64,000 nucleotides of DNA from Rhizobiales bacterium UBA3584 (GCA_002375765.1 DFMV01000069.1:13861-77860); one strand, 5' to 3'; positions 26,259 through 34,266 are shown, counted from the first letter of the stretch. Made by a program: numbers and translations. Notes: generated by a model not told the origin, from the sequence alone.

Positions 26259-26593
26259 AATCGAGTTCATCTCCCATAAAAAGCCGATCAACCTGCACTC
26301 TCTCATGGACTAAAAATCTAATCAACGGGAAAATTCGTCCATTTACTCGTTTCGCAGCCAAGTTTTGCACTGGCATCTCTGCTATCCACCGACGCTAACG
26401 CCTCCCGTGGTTGAGACTGGTGCTGGCGCAAAGTGAATTACCAAGTGGCCAACAGTTTTGGCCGCCCTTCCCGCGAACAGCGTTAGCATCGCCTGCGAAG
26501 CTATCGCCTTGGCACCCGGCCGCGCGACACTAGCCGCCGTCTCGATAGATGCGTCCGGCGCGGCGGTAGTTGGATTGCAAGAATGTGATGTGA

Positions 26594-27358
26594 TTAACCA
26601 GTTGCCGGTGTCTCGGCGGGCTTGATGGCGCTCAAAGTGAAATTGGCGTCTTCTTGGAAATAGCTCTTGAACGCCTCTGACAATGCATGGAAGAGTTTAA
26701 GGCTCTCGTGATGATATTCATCGGCGTCTTTGTGAACCTCAAAGATCAGCTGATTCAGTGTCTTAATGAGGAAATTGGCGCGCTGAGCGTTCTCCCCCTT
26801 ATAGACAGTTCGAGCCACTCCATCGCCTCCAAATGTCGTCTCGGCAGATAAGTCCTGTAGTTGGAGACGTGTTTCCCCGTATGCCCTGAACGCGGCATCA
26901 ATCGCGTCGACGCGATTATAAAGCATAAGGCAGTCATTCACGACCTCTGGCCGATCAGCGTTTATGAACGGCACGAAGTCTTCTGGCGCGAATGAGGGTG
27001 CCCGCGATTCGTGCCCGCTGAGTGGCCTAAGATCGGCAAATGGTCCGGCAGGGTTTCCGGCATCAATGGCTCTTTTGAGCATATTTCTGATCGTAAACAA
27101 TCGATTTGCGAGTTCCATTGCGATCAACATCACCCGCAGCGCTTGTGCCCGCTCGGCCAAGATAATGCGCCGCTTTTCGCGCTCCGCGTGTCTGTGGTCA
27201 GTTTGTCTAGCAGTCAACCAGGCTATCAAACCGCCAAGTGCCGCCCCTCCAAATCCGGCCAGCATCGTCGCGATCGACGGGTCACCGGAGATGAAGAGCA
27301 TGGCCAGCAGAAAGGTGGTGACGGCAGAGCTGACGAAAACGCAAGCATAGAGAAGCAT
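26594..27358 (-). CDS. Membrane-anchored hypothetical protein
   Basis: A 254-residue protein with two N-terminal membrane helices (about 1-24 and 29-48, the latter AGFGGAALGGLIAWLTA). A basic coiled stretch follows (RHAEREKRRIILAERAQ), then a large soluble helical domain. No family recognised. It lies 235 bases downstream of the transcription start side of the ietA gene on the same strand, so it is not certain to be part of the IetAS unit. The gap 26307-26593 holds no gene I can support. Confidence 0.6.
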   Translation of the reverse strand: MLLYACVFVSSAVTTFLLAMLFISGDPSIATMLAGFGGAALGGLIAWLTARQTDHRHAEREKRRIILAERAQALRVMLIAMELANRLFTIRNMLKRAIDAGNPAGPFADLRPLSGHESRAPSFAPEDFVPFINADRPEVVNDCLMLYNRVDAIDAAFRAYGETRLQLQDLSAETTFGGDGVARTVYKGENAQRANFLIKTLNQLIFEVHKDADEYHHESLKLFHALSEAFKSYFQEDANFTLSAIKPAETPATG

Positions 27359-27464
27359 CAGCGCCTCTTTCAGTTGGCCCGTGAATTTGCGGAGCGCTTG
27401 CTTTTAAAGCGCCACCGCCCCCTAAAGAACAGTAGGCGCTATCTTCTGGTCCCCCAAGCTGAGA

Positions 27465-27926
27465 TCAGCAGTTCGTGCCCGAATAATCGACATTGCGGAT
27501 GCGCCAGCTATCCGGGCTCGCTTCGTCGTCGATCCGCTCGGCGTCAACATGAAGACGGCAATAGCGCGTGGTCGATCGCGCCACGCCCGGCACCGTGTTC
27601 ATCGTTGCAACGTTCCGAGCTGCCCTGGCCATCGCGGCGTTGTTGAAACTCCCCGCGGCCGGCGTGTAGGGCGGGATGTAAACCGTCGAAATGACCGGCT
27701 CGCTCTCGATGAAGTACATGCGGCGATCTGCCGAAATCTCTTCATACCCACTGGTTGAGAAGGCAGGTTGGTCCCGCAGCAGATCGCCGACCGTCTGGCC
27801 TCGATAACTGAATAGCTTGTCGTGAAGGGTCGCCGTTTGTTGCGCTTCGTATTCTGCGGTGGTCTGGCATCCGCCAAGAGCCAGGCTCCCGATCAAAGCT
27901 GTGGATAGAATAGCCGTTCGTTTCAT
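27465..27926 (-). CDS. Putative outer-membrane lipoprotein
   Basis: A 153-residue protein with a classic lipoprotein signal (MKRTAILSTALIGSLALGGC, lipobox LGGC with Cys20). GAGG lies about eight bases before the ATG at 27926. The mature part has a proline-rich loop (YIPPYTP) and two cysteines near the end (RYCRLHVDAE and YSGTNC). No catalytic motif. It is the last gene of element A, so it may be a passenger changing the cell surface, for example as an exclusion factor; that is speculation. Confidence 0.65.
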   Translation of the reverse strand: MKRTAILSTALIGSLALGGCQTTAEYEAQQTATLHDKLFSYRGQTVGDLLRDQPAFSTSGYEEISADRRMYFIESEPVISTVYIPPYTPAAGSFNNAAMARAARNVATMNTVPGVARSTTRYCRLHVDAERIDDEASPDSWRIRNVDYSGTNC

Positions 27927-28064
27927 AGTCGCCTCGTCAGCGTTGAAGCGTGAGGCACCGATCCCGAAGGGCAACCTGCTCGGCACCAACCCACGCTTGT
28001 GTGGGATGACTGTGTGGGGCGCTTGAAGAGAAAGAGCGATTTTCGCTGTAAGTCTTTGAATTTT

Positions 28065-28112
28065 TTGGCGCACCCGACACGATTCGAACGTGTGACCTCT
28101 GCCTTCGGAGGG
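28065..28112. other. att site 2: second partial copy of the tRNA-Arg 3' end
   Basis: These 48 bases are identical to 37414-37461 and to 6302-6349. The match ends three bases earlier than in att site 1, where the sequence changes from CAG to GAG. It is the junction between elements A and B, serving as the right end of A and the left end of B. Confidence 0.93.
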
Positions 28113-28150
28113 GAGCCATTAGCCGTTTCCGCAGCTTCCCTGATATTCCC

Positions 28151-28263
28151 TTTAGTGCAAAAACCCCAGTATATCCGGGGCTTCTGCGCATTCGCCTTTA
28201 CCCCGGCATTCCCGCAAGTATTCCCATTTGCTCCGTTTTGTGGTGACACTACGGTGACACAAG
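28151..28263. repeat. Candidate arm-type integrase sites upstream of the element B integrase
   Basis: ATTCCC occurs three times (about 28144-28149, 28205-28210 and 28220-28225), each preceded by an AT-rich base pair. GGTGACAC occurs twice near 28243-28263 with an 11-bp spacing. Short repeats of this kind between att and an integrase gene are usual arm sites; the assignment is tentative. Confidence 0.35.
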
Positions 28264-28278
28264 CAGGAAGGTGCAAAG

Positions 28279-29565
28279 ATGCCGAAGCTCTCAGGGAAGC
28301 TCACTCAGACGGTAGTGGCTAAGGCCAAGCTCGAGGAAAAGCCCTATTTCATCTGGGCCGGGGAGCCAAGCGGGTTTGGCGTGCGCGTGTTCCCGAACGG
28401 CAGCAAAATCTTTTACCTCGATTACCGCAATGATCATGGCACCAGGCGGCGGATGCGGATCGGCGCCTACGGCAAAGAGCTGACAGTCGAACAGGCTCAC
28501 CGTAAAGCGGCTTCGATGGTGAGCTCAATTGTGGGAGAGAGCGCCGACCCCATGCGAGACAAGCGCGATGCCCGCGCCGCGGTTACCGTATCGTCGCTGT
28601 GCGATGCCTATATGGCCGCAGCGGAGGCGGGTACACTCCTGAAAAAGAACGGCGAGCGCAAGAAGACGTCAACGCTCGAGATCGACCGAGGCCGCATCGA
28701 CAGGCACATCAAGCCGCTCCTGGGCAGCAAGAGGGTTGCGGAGATCGGGCGCGGGGATATTCGCCAGTTCATCAAAGACGTTACGGCGGGTAAGACCGCC
28801 AAGGTGGTCAAGACCGACAAACTGCGAGGCAAAGCAATCGTCGAAGGGGGTGCTGGCACGGCGGCGCGGACCACTGGCTTGCTCAGCGGCATCATGTCGT
28901 TTGCGGTGGACGAGGAAATCATCGCCGCGAACCCCGTCCATGGCGTGCCGCGCCCAAAGGACGGGAAGCGCGACCGGCGCCTTACACCTGACGAGATGCG
29001 CGCCCTTGGGGACGCGCTGTCAGATGCTGTCACCGAGAGTTGGCAAGCTATCGCCGGCATCCGCCTCTTGTCCCTCACCGGCGCACGGCTGAGCGAGATC
29101 GTGAAGCTGCAATGGTCGGAGGTCGACCTTGCCAACCAAGTGCTGGTCTATGGCGACACCAAGACCGGCCAATCGCTGCGCCCTCTTGGATCGGCGGCGA
29201 TCGACATTATTCAGGCCACAGAAACCATGGGCGGAGCCGGGTTTGTTCTCCCCGGCGCCCGAGACACGGCGAAACCCTTCGGCTCGCTCGACACAGCCTT
29301 GGAACGCGTGACGGCAAAAGCCAAGCTTGAAGGCGTAACAGCCCATGTTCTGCGGCACACCTTTGCCAGCATCGCCGCCGATATGAATTACTCTGATGGA
29401 ACCATTGGCGCCCTGATCGGGCACAAGGGACACACGGTCACAAGCAAGTATTCTCACCGGCTGGATGCGGTACTTGTGGCTGCAGCGAACAAGGTCGCCG
29501 CCGAGGTGTGGCGACAAATGACCGGTCAGGGTGGGAACGTGGTGGAGATGCCGCGGCGGGCCTAG
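28279..29565 (+). CDS. Tyrosine recombinase (P4-type integrase) of element B
   Basis: A 428-residue integrase with the N-terminal DUF4102/arm-binding part (GFGVRVFPNGSKIFYLDYRN, then RMRIGAYGKELTVEQA), a SAM-like core-binding domain and a C-terminal catalytic domain. Visible residues are Arg in SLTGARLSEIVKLQW, the HxxR box HVLRHTFAS, and GHKGHTVTSKYSH with the tyrosine. GGAAGG precedes the ATG. It is clearly a different branch from the element A integrase, yet both elements use the same tRNA-Arg end. Confidence 0.93.
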   Translation: MPKLSGKLTQTVVAKAKLEEKPYFIWAGEPSGFGVRVFPNGSKIFYLDYRNDHGTRRRMRIGAYGKELTVEQAHRKAASMVSSIVGESADPMRDKRDARAAVTVSSLCDAYMAAAEAGTLLKKNGERKKTSTLEIDRGRIDRHIKPLLGSKRVAEIGRGDIRQFIKDVTAGKTAKVVKTDKLRGKAIVEGGAGTAARTTGLLSGIMSFAVDEEIIAANPVHGVPRPKDGKRDRRLTPDEMRALGDALSDAVTESWQAIAGIRLLSLTGARLSEIVKLQWSEVDLANQVLVYGDTKTGQSLRPLGSAAIDIIQATETMGGAGFVLPGARDTAKPFGSLDTALERVTAKAKLEGVTAHVLRHTFASIAADMNYSDGTIGALIGHKGHTVTSKYSHRLDAVLVAAANKVAAEVWRQMTGQGGNVVEMPRRA

Positions 29566-29786
29566 TCAACCCGCTTTAAAGTTTCGCCAGTGACCACGAT
29601 TTCAAACGTGTCTTCATCCTCGTAATTGACATGCCGCCCATCGGTCAGCAGCAGCGACTTGGACCCGGCGACCTCTTCGGCCGGCCCGCTGATCGGTCGG
29701 GAACGGATCATGTTCGTATACTCTACGACCGTGTAGATTTTACCATCCGCAGCGCGCGCCTTAAATCGTGCTGTCTCTCTACGCAT
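29562..29786 (-). CDS. Hypothetical 74-residue protein
   Basis: Start chosen at ATG 29786, with GAGGGAG about six bases upstream. The product is beta-rich: YTVVEYTNMIRSR and a closing LLLTDGRHVNYEDEDTFEIV, a recurring end block in small alphaproteobacterial mobile-element proteins of unknown role. It overlaps the integrase stop on the opposite strand by four bases. Downstream of the RHH gene on the same strand; possibly co-transcribed. Confidence 0.55.
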   Translation of the reverse strand: MRRETARFKARAADGKIYTVVEYTNMIRSRPISGPAEEVAGSKSLLLTDGRHVNYEDEDTFEIVVTGETLKRVD

Positions 29787-29843
29787 TGGGCTCCCTCGCT
29801 TCAACTTTGGGAGACGGTATGCGCAAGATTGCGCAGTGGGAAG

Positions 29844-30308
29844 TCAGTCTTGATCTGGGTCTACGTCATCCAGTGGAACAAATAGTGTCTTCTCGTTCGG
29901 CTCAAAATCTATTCCGAGGTCATTTGCCCGCTGCACCCGTCTGACTGTGGGTCTGATCTTTTCAATCTCGGCCAACACCGATTCCCGGATTTCCGGATCC
30001 TCAATCCCCCTCAGAGACACTTCAAGCCGATCGATTAGCTCCTCAAGGTTGATCTCCTTCTCGGGATACAGTTCGGCTAGCCTTTGTAGCAGCCGTATGT
30101 CTCGGGAGGCGCGCTGGTTCGGCCTGGCCTGGTCAATCCGAAGTTTAATGCTTTGTTCCAACTGCGACTGCGGCCAATAGAACGACTGTTCTAAGCGCTC
30201 AGTAATCTCAGCATTGATGGATTTTTCGCCAGCGGCCCGCTGGAGCCGTGCGTACAAATCCTGTGGGACCCGTATCGTATAGCGGGCGTAATCATCTTGT
30301 TTAGCCAT
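29844..30308 (-). CDS. Arc/MetJ-like ribbon-helix-helix repressor
   Basis: A 154-residue protein whose first 48 residues are an Arc-type ribbon-helix-helix (beta strand ARYTIRVPQDLYARLQRA, then INAEITERLEQSF). The rest is charged helix (EEINLEELIDRLEVSLRG-like in layout), probably for oligomerisation. It faces the small RHH gene at 30421 across three shared operator-like palindromes, an arrangement like the immunity switches of P22-type phages. It is the most likely repressor of element B. Confidence 0.75.
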   Translation of the reverse strand: MAKQDDYARYTIRVPQDLYARLQRAAGEKSINAEITERLEQSFYWPQSQLEQSIKLRIDQARPNQRASRDIRLLQRLAELYPEKEINLEELIDRLEVSLRGIEDPEIRESVLAEIEKIRPTVRRVQRANDLGIDFEPNEKTLFVPLDDVDPDQD

Positions 30309-30322
30309 GCCGGAACCATTGA

Positions 30323-30411
30323 CACCAATTTAGTGAAAAAACAAGCCAGCGGGGCTTGTGCACCAAATTAGTGAATGATATGCCTAAATTTGCGTTCACT
30401 AATTTGGTGAA
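30323..30411. promoter_or_regulatory. Three operator copies between divergent RHH genes
   Basis: CACCAATTTAGTGAA (30323-30337), CACCAAATTAGTGAA (30361-30375) and, in the opposite sense, TTCACTAATTTGGTG (30395-30409). All are near-palindromes of the form TTCACYAAWTTRGTGAA. The third overlaps the ribosome-binding site of the right-hand gene. Between the first two sits a 7-bp hairpin (30341-30347 with 30353-30359). Confidence 0.8.
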
Positions 30412-30420
30412 AGGATCGTG

Positions 30421-30603
30421 ATGATAGCCGAAGTGCGCATGACCCTGCGACTGCCCCGCGAGGCCGCAGTGTTCCTAGACAGTATAGCGCGGAAAAACTT
30501 CACGTCCCGCAACGCAGAGATCGTGCGCTGCATCCGGGAGCAAATGAAAACGGCACCAGGGGGCGAGATTGCAGCCAAGACCCCTGATGCCGTCGAACCC
30601 TGA
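30421..30603 (+). CDS. Small Arc-family ribbon-helix-helix protein
   Basis: A 60-residue protein that is almost only an Arc-type RHH: VRMTLRLPREAAVFLDSIARK, then SRNAEIVRCIREQM. ATG 30421 is preferred over GTG 30418 because AAGGA ends five bases upstream. It probably competes with the divergent RHH protein for the shared operators. The early genes of element B follow within 15 bases. Confidence 0.75.
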   Translation: MIAEVRMTLRLPREAAVFLDSIARKNFTSRNAEIVRCIREQMKTAPGGEIAAKTPDAVEP

Positions 30604-30618
30604 GATTGGAAACCCCAG

Positions 30619-30933
30619 ATGAGAACAATTGATAACATTCTCGCCCCACCGGCGGCAAGCCATCGTGAAGAGGACGGTGACTATCGCGGCCTCGTCGTGA
30701 TGCTCAACGCTGACTGGCGGTTGGTGACCTGCCGAGACGGGGTCCAATGGATCCTGCAAAAGTATCGCGGCATCAAGAACGGGATGGCTCGATACGAGGG
30801 TCGTTCGTTCTGCCGTTCCCGCGCCGGGCTGGTGCGGTGCATCGGGGAAAAGTGCGGCGAGGTACTTCCTGCCGCCTTGGCCATTATCCGCGCTCTACCC
30901 CCCTTCATTTCGGGAGGGCGGGCCGATGCGTAA
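30619..30933 (+). CDS. Hypothetical early protein of element B
   Basis: A 104-residue protein with a WRLVTCRDGVQWILQK motif followed by a Ser/Cys-rich GRSFCRSRAGLVRCIGEKCG. I have seen this pattern in rhizobial integrated elements but no function is attached to it. Four cysteines could bind a metal. It overlaps the next gene by eight bases. Confidence 0.55.
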   Translation: MRTIDNILAPPAASHREEDGDYRGLVVMLNADWRLVTCRDGVQWILQKYRGIKNGMARYEGRSFCRSRAGLVRCIGEKCGEVLPAALAIIRALPPFISGGRADA

Positions 30934-31261
30934 ATACGATCTCCAGCCCAAGGGCCACCAACTGGCCGACTTCCTCGATGATGTGACGCGCGACATGATC
31001 GCCATCGAGATGACGGTGCAAACGATGCACAGGCTGATTGCTGACCATCTCGCCGAAATCGAATCCTTAGGAGAGCGCAAAAATCCAGATGCACCGTTTT
31101 GCGTCGAAGTGCCGGCGGAAGAACTGGCGCTGCTGCGCTGGAACATGGAGCAGTGCCAATCGATCATTGCAAACGGGATGGACGGATTCAGCAGCTTTCA
31201 CCAGACATTCCAGCGGGACTATTTCCGCAGGAATCAGGGAGGTTCGCTTCATGTCGATTGA
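30926..31261 (+). CDS. Hypothetical early protein of element B
   Basis: A 111-residue mostly helical protein: LADFLDDVTRDMIAIEMTVQ and LALLRWNMEQCQSIIANGMD. It overlaps both neighbours, the next gene starting eleven bases before its stop, so the early genes form one compact operon. No known domain. Confidence 0.5.
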   Translation: MRKYDLQPKGHQLADFLDDVTRDMIAIEMTVQTMHRLIADHLAEIESLGERKNPDAPFCVEVPAEELALLRWNMEQCQSIIANGMDGFSSFHQTFQRDYFRRNQGGSLHVD

Positions 31262-31487
31262 AAGCAAGCCCAGATTGCGCCGCGCCGAGGCGTCCAATTA
31301 CCTCAACCAGCGCCACGGCATCACAATTGCCACCAAAACCCTCGCCAAATACGCATGCATCGGCGGGGGGCCGGCCTTCCGACGCGATGGTCGCATCCCC
31401 GTGTATGATCGGACCGAGCTGGACCGTTGGGCAGTGGAAAGGCTCGGCGAGCCGGTTACATCCACGAGTCACGAGGTGACGCGATGA
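31251..31487 (+). CDS. Excisionase/AlpA-like HTH protein
   Basis: A 78-residue protein from ATG 31251, with GGGAGG about eight bases upstream. LRRAEASNYLNQRHGITIAT gives the first helices and GGGPAFRRDGRIPVYDRTELD the wing typical of DNA-binding proteins that replace MerR-type HTHs in excisionases. It may direct excision of element B. Its stop overlaps the next start (ATGA). Confidence 0.65.
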   Translation: MSIESKPRLRRAEASNYLNQRHGITIATKTLAKYACIGGGPAFRRDGRIPVYDRTELDRWAVERLGEPVTSTSHEVTR

Positions 31488-31801
31488 CACGGATGCACAT
31501 CGTTCATGAGATCGAGCAGCATGTGATCCGGGCATTCCAAAAAGGCGACCATCGCTCACCCCAGTTCGAGACACAGCTACTAAGGGCCGCGCCTGAGGGC
31601 ACGGTAGAGGAATGGAACTCCGCGATTGAGGGCGCGGTGCGGCACCTGGTCAAAAAGGACCGTTGGGCACTCCTTCGCATTCGTTTTCTATGGCCAGTGT
31701 TGCGCCGGATGGGGTTACTCAGTGGATTTGCCGAAAGTCCGGGCGAGGCTTTGTCACATGATGCGATCGCCAGGCTAAACTCTCCCGACGCCGGGAGGTA
31801 G
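31484..31801 (+). CDS. Hypothetical early protein of element B
   Basis: A 105-residue protein beginning inside the previous stop. It is rich in Trp, Arg and Leu (VEEWNSAIEGAVRHLVKKDRW, then ALLRIRFLWPVLRRM). The pattern suggests a compact helical, nucleic-acid- or protein-binding fold. No family recognised. Confidence 0.5.
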   Translation: MTRMHIVHEIEQHVIRAFQKGDHRSPQFETQLLRAAPEGTVEEWNSAIEGAVRHLVKKDRWALLRIRFLWPVLRRMGLLSGFAESPGEALSHDAIARLNSPDAGR

Positions 31802-31803
31802 GC

Positions 31804-32475
31804 TTGCCCAGATCACAGAACCCAATGCGGCGTTCGTGGCTCGACGACACGGACGGCGGATGGGTGGCGCACAGGCTCAAGCTGATGGTCTCCCCCGCAT
31901 GGCGTCACCGTCCGATACCACTCGCGAAGATCCTTGAGCGGATCGAAATCGAGCACATGCGCCACGGCGGCAAGGAGAACGGTCACCTGGTGGTCTCCTA
32001 CGATCAACTGGTGCGGAACGGTGTGTCTCGTCGCACCATCCGGTCAGCATTGGCGCTGGGTGTGTCTCTGGGTCTCCTTGAGGTCAAACAGTCGGGTGAA
32101 TGGGCGGGTGACGTCCGTTCACCTAACATCTACCGCCTAACTTACCTCCCCGAGAAGGACCGCCGAGCCCCTACTGATGAATGGGAAGGTATTGATAATG
32201 AACGGGCTCGCGCCCTCATCGGAGCCTATCAAATCAGCCTGACAGGAAAACAAAAGCCCAGTGCCAAAACCTGCAGTGATCCAGTGCCAAAACCTGCAGT
32301 CGACACCCCCTCTACCAGTGCCAAAACCTGCAATGTCCCAGTACCAAAAAGGATACTTACTTCTATATCTGGGGGGAAACCCGACACAGCCACCGATCAC
32401 GAGCATGCCACCGCAACCCTCTCACGTGAGGAGCGCGCATCATTGCGCGCAAGCTCCAAGGATGATGAAAGATGA
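31804..32475 (+). CDS. Winged-helix replication-type protein with internal iteron-like repeats
   Basis: A 223-residue protein starting at TTG 31804 behind GGGAGG. The N-terminal 110 residues (SPAWRHRPIPLAKILERIEIEH, then YDQLVRNGVSRRTIRSALALG) form a winged-helix pattern common in alphaproteobacterial prophage genes next to replication functions. The C-terminal tail is Pro/Lys/Thr-rich and disordered, with a repeated PVPKPA motif that comes from DNA repeats at 32258-32349. By analogy with lambda O, whose origin lies in its own gene, this could be the element's initiator and origin. Confidence 0.55.
   Translation: MPRSQNPMRRSWLDDTDGGWVAHRLKLMVSPAWRHRPIPLAKILERIEIEHMRHGGKENGHLVVSYDQLVRNGVSRRTIRSALALGVSLGLLEVKQSGEWAGDVRSPNIYRLTYLPEKDRRAPTDEWEGIDNERARALIGAYQISLTGKQKPSAKTCSDPVPKPAVDTPSTSAKTCNVPVPKRILTSISGGKPDTATDHEHATATLSREERASLRASSKDDER
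32258..32349. repeat. Iteron-like direct repeats within the replication-type gene
   Basis: The 20-base unit beginning CCAGTGCCAAAACCTGCAGT lies at 32258-32277 and 32281-32300. A copy ending in CAAT is at 32315-32334, and a short copy CCAGTACCAAAA at 32338-32349. Starts are spaced 23, 34 and 23 bases. The direction is constant, as in plasmid iterons. Confidence 0.75.
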
Positions 32476-32729
32476 AAAACGAGACCCACCGCAGGAAACA
32501 AAACTGCGACCTGATCGTCGAGCGGGCTGCCCGCATGATGGTCGATGAGGCCGGCGCATCGGTGCCGATGATGCTCGACCGAATGCTGACCTATGTCGCG
32601 GCTCAGGCGTGCCTCAATGACGGCTCAGCAAAGACCGCCATCGCCTTTCGCGTCATGGCTCAAAAGATCGAGGACGGGCTTTTCCATCCCGTCACGGGCG
32701 AGAACCAGGGCGGGGGGAAAGGGCATTGA
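32472..32729 (+). CDS. Hypothetical protein before the capsid gene
   Basis: An 85-residue protein starting four bases inside the previous gene's end. It is helical (CDLIVERAARMMVDEAGASVP, then KTAIAFRVMAQKIEDG) with a basic start and a glycine-rich end. No family known to me. It is the last gene of the early operon; 223 bases of non-coding DNA follow. Confidence 0.5.
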   Translation: MKNETHRRKQNCDLIVERAARMMVDEAGASVPMMLDRMLTYVAAQACLNDGSAKTAIAFRVMAQKIEDGLFHPVTGENQGGGKGH

Positions 32730-32767
32730 CCTTTGTGGCGAACATGAACATATTGGCAACAGGCAAT

Positions 32768-32871
32768 GCTTCGCGCTGCCAGAGATCATGTCTAGCGCTG
32801 GTCTCGCTTGGATCACCGGCATGGCTTCGCGCTGCCGACCCAATCGAATAGCTCACCGCGATTTATCGCGG
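32768..32871. repeat. Short direct repeats and hairpin before the capsid gene
   Basis: GCTTCGCGCTGCC occurs at 32768-32780 and 32824-32836. A hairpin CCGCGA-TTTA-TCGCGG follows at 32856-32871. The stretch 32730-32952 holds no gene I can support and is the likely control region for the capsid gene. Confidence 0.4.
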
Positions 32872-32952
32872 GATGCCCTCCGTTCATTCGGCGGCGATTG
32901 GAAGCGCGTATGATGCCTACACCGATCCCGCCTCACACTATGAGGCAATCTC

Positions 32953-34191
32953 ATGCTTAAACGAAATCAGATGCCCGCGGCCAAGATTGATGGCCACGCA
33001 TCCCACTTGCCCACCGGCCTCGTTCAGAACAACGCCGACGGGCCGGATCTCTCCCGCTCCGAACAGCGCGGGCTCAACAAGACCCTGAGCGAAGTCAAAA
33101 ACGAGCTGACCCGGGTGGGCGGGGAAGTGACCGAGCGTGTCGACCAGCTCGAAAACCGCATCGATCGCATTGACGTCAGGCAGAAGGACTTTCTGCAGGC
33201 CAGTAGCAGCCGGAGCGGTGGATTCCGGTCCAGCGATGCCCCCAAGACCATGGGCGGTCAGGTCGCCGAGCACGACAACGCCGCGCTGCTCAATTCCAGC
33301 TTCCGGGGTGAGGCGCGGTTCAAGGTCCAGAATGCGATCACTTCTATCAGCACTTCGGGCGGCGCACTGGTGGCACCCTCGCGCCAGCCGAGCGTCATCG
33401 AGATGGCCCGTCGTCGTCTCAGCGTTCGGCAGCTCTTTGCCTCGGGTCAGACCAACTCCAATGCCGTCGAATGGCCCATGCAGGTAGAACGCACGAACAG
33501 TGCGGCGCCGGTTGCAGAGGGCGGGCTCAAACCCGAATCCAGCTACGCCTGGGAGCTCAAGCAATGGCCCGTTCGCACCATCGCCCATTGGGTGCCCGCA
33601 TCGCGGCAGATGATGGATGACGTGCCGGCTCTGGCCAGCCTGATCGACAGCGAGCTGCGCTATGGTCTCGCCGACGTCGAGGACATGGAACTGCTCAAGG
33701 GTGACGGCACCGGCCAGCACCTTCTTGGCGTCATGGCATCGGCCACTGAGTTCGAGAACCCCCTAGACCTCGTGCTGACGCAACAGATCGACGTCCTTCT
33801 CGCTGCCATTGCCCAGGTGGACGACACCGATTGGGATGCTGACGGCATTGTCCTCAACCCTCTGGATTGGCGTGCCATCCAAGGCATCAAGGACAGTGAA
33901 GGCCGCTATCTCTCCAGCCCGTTCTCAGAGCTGCTTGAGCGCCTTTGGCAGATGCCGATTGCCACGAGCAAGGCAATGGACACAGGCGACTTCCTCGTCG
34001 GCTCGTTCCAGCGCGGTGCGCAGATCTTCGACCGCATGGATACCGAGGTGCTGATCTCGACCGAGGACCGCGACAACTTCATCAGGAACATGGTGACAGT
34101 GCGTGCCGAAGAACGGCTGGCATTCATCATCAAGCACCCCGGCGCGTTCGTGTTCGGCAACTTTGCTGATTCACTGACGCCCGAGGCGTAG
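32953..34191 (+). CDS. HK97-fold major capsid protein, unaccompanied by other head genes
   Basis: A 412-residue protein with the layout of HK97-type major capsid proteins: an N-terminal coiled-coil delta-like domain (about residues 30-75, KNELTRVGGEVTERVDQLENR), a linker, then the capsid core (SGGALVAPSRQPSVIEMARRRL; PVRTIAHWVPASRQMMDD; LLKGDGTGQHLLGV; and RAEERLAFIIKHPGAFV near the end). Length is normal for a full gene. No portal, prohead protease or terminase lies beside it, so it must rely on a helper phage or serve another role. A strong hairpin follows. Confidence 0.88.
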   Translation: MLKRNQMPAAKIDGHASHLPTGLVQNNADGPDLSRSEQRGLNKTLSEVKNELTRVGGEVTERVDQLENRIDRIDVRQKDFLQASSSRSGGFRSSDAPKTMGGQVAEHDNAALLNSSFRGEARFKVQNAITSISTSGGALVAPSRQPSVIEMARRRLSVRQLFASGQTNSNAVEWPMQVERTNSAAPVAEGGLKPESSYAWELKQWPVRTIAHWVPASRQMMDDVPALASLIDSELRYGLADVEDMELLKGDGTGQHLLGVMASATEFENPLDLVLTQQIDVLLAAIAQVDDTDWDADGIVLNPLDWRAIQGIKDSEGRYLSSPFSELLERLWQMPIATSKAMDTGDFLVGSFQRGAQIFDRMDTEVLISTEDRDNFIRNMVTVRAEERLAFIIKHPGAFVFGNFADSLTPEA

Positions 34192-34232
34192 GACCAGACC
34201 TGGGCGGTGGTGCCTCCTGCACTGCCCGGATC

Positions 34233-34266
34233 GGCGGCCAGCCCTAGATGGATTGGGCTGGTCGCC
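34233..34266 (+). terminator. Terminator after the capsid gene
   Basis: GGCGGCCAGCCC (34233-34244) and GGGCTGGTCGCC (34255-34266) form a 12-bp stem with one G-U pair and a 10-base loop. The CCCTTAGGGG that follows is a second small palindrome. No U-tract is present. Confidence 0.55.

Larger units (their letters stand above)
6302..28112. mobile_element. Integrative element A: reduced prophage or phage satellite in tRNA-Arg
   Basis: Bounded by direct repeats of the tRNA-Arg 3' end (6302-6352 and 28065-28112), about 21.8 kb. Order: tyrosine integrase, HTH proteins, primase/ATPase, origin-like repeats, HGG-motif protein, possible small terminase, serine recombinase with two HTH proteins on the minus strand, an inverted-repeat control region, a virion-like module (ejection-like proteins, fibre) and an IetAS-type pair. 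No head, portal, large terminase or lysis gene is recognisable. The integrase-replication-TerS-accessory order resembles phage-inducible islands, though ejection-like genes are not usual there. Confidence 0.8.

Noticed and set aside
28065-28112. Second and third tRNA-Arg genes
   Set aside because: The copies at 6302 and 28065 lack the 5' part including the D arm and acceptor 5' strand.
30341-30359. Terminator between the RHH genes
   Set aside because: Hairpin without T-run lying among operator repeats; a role in the switch is more likely.
32258-32349. CRISPR-like array
   Set aside because: Only four units, spacing 23/34/23, two spacers only a few bases long, and no cas genes. Iterons are a better fit.
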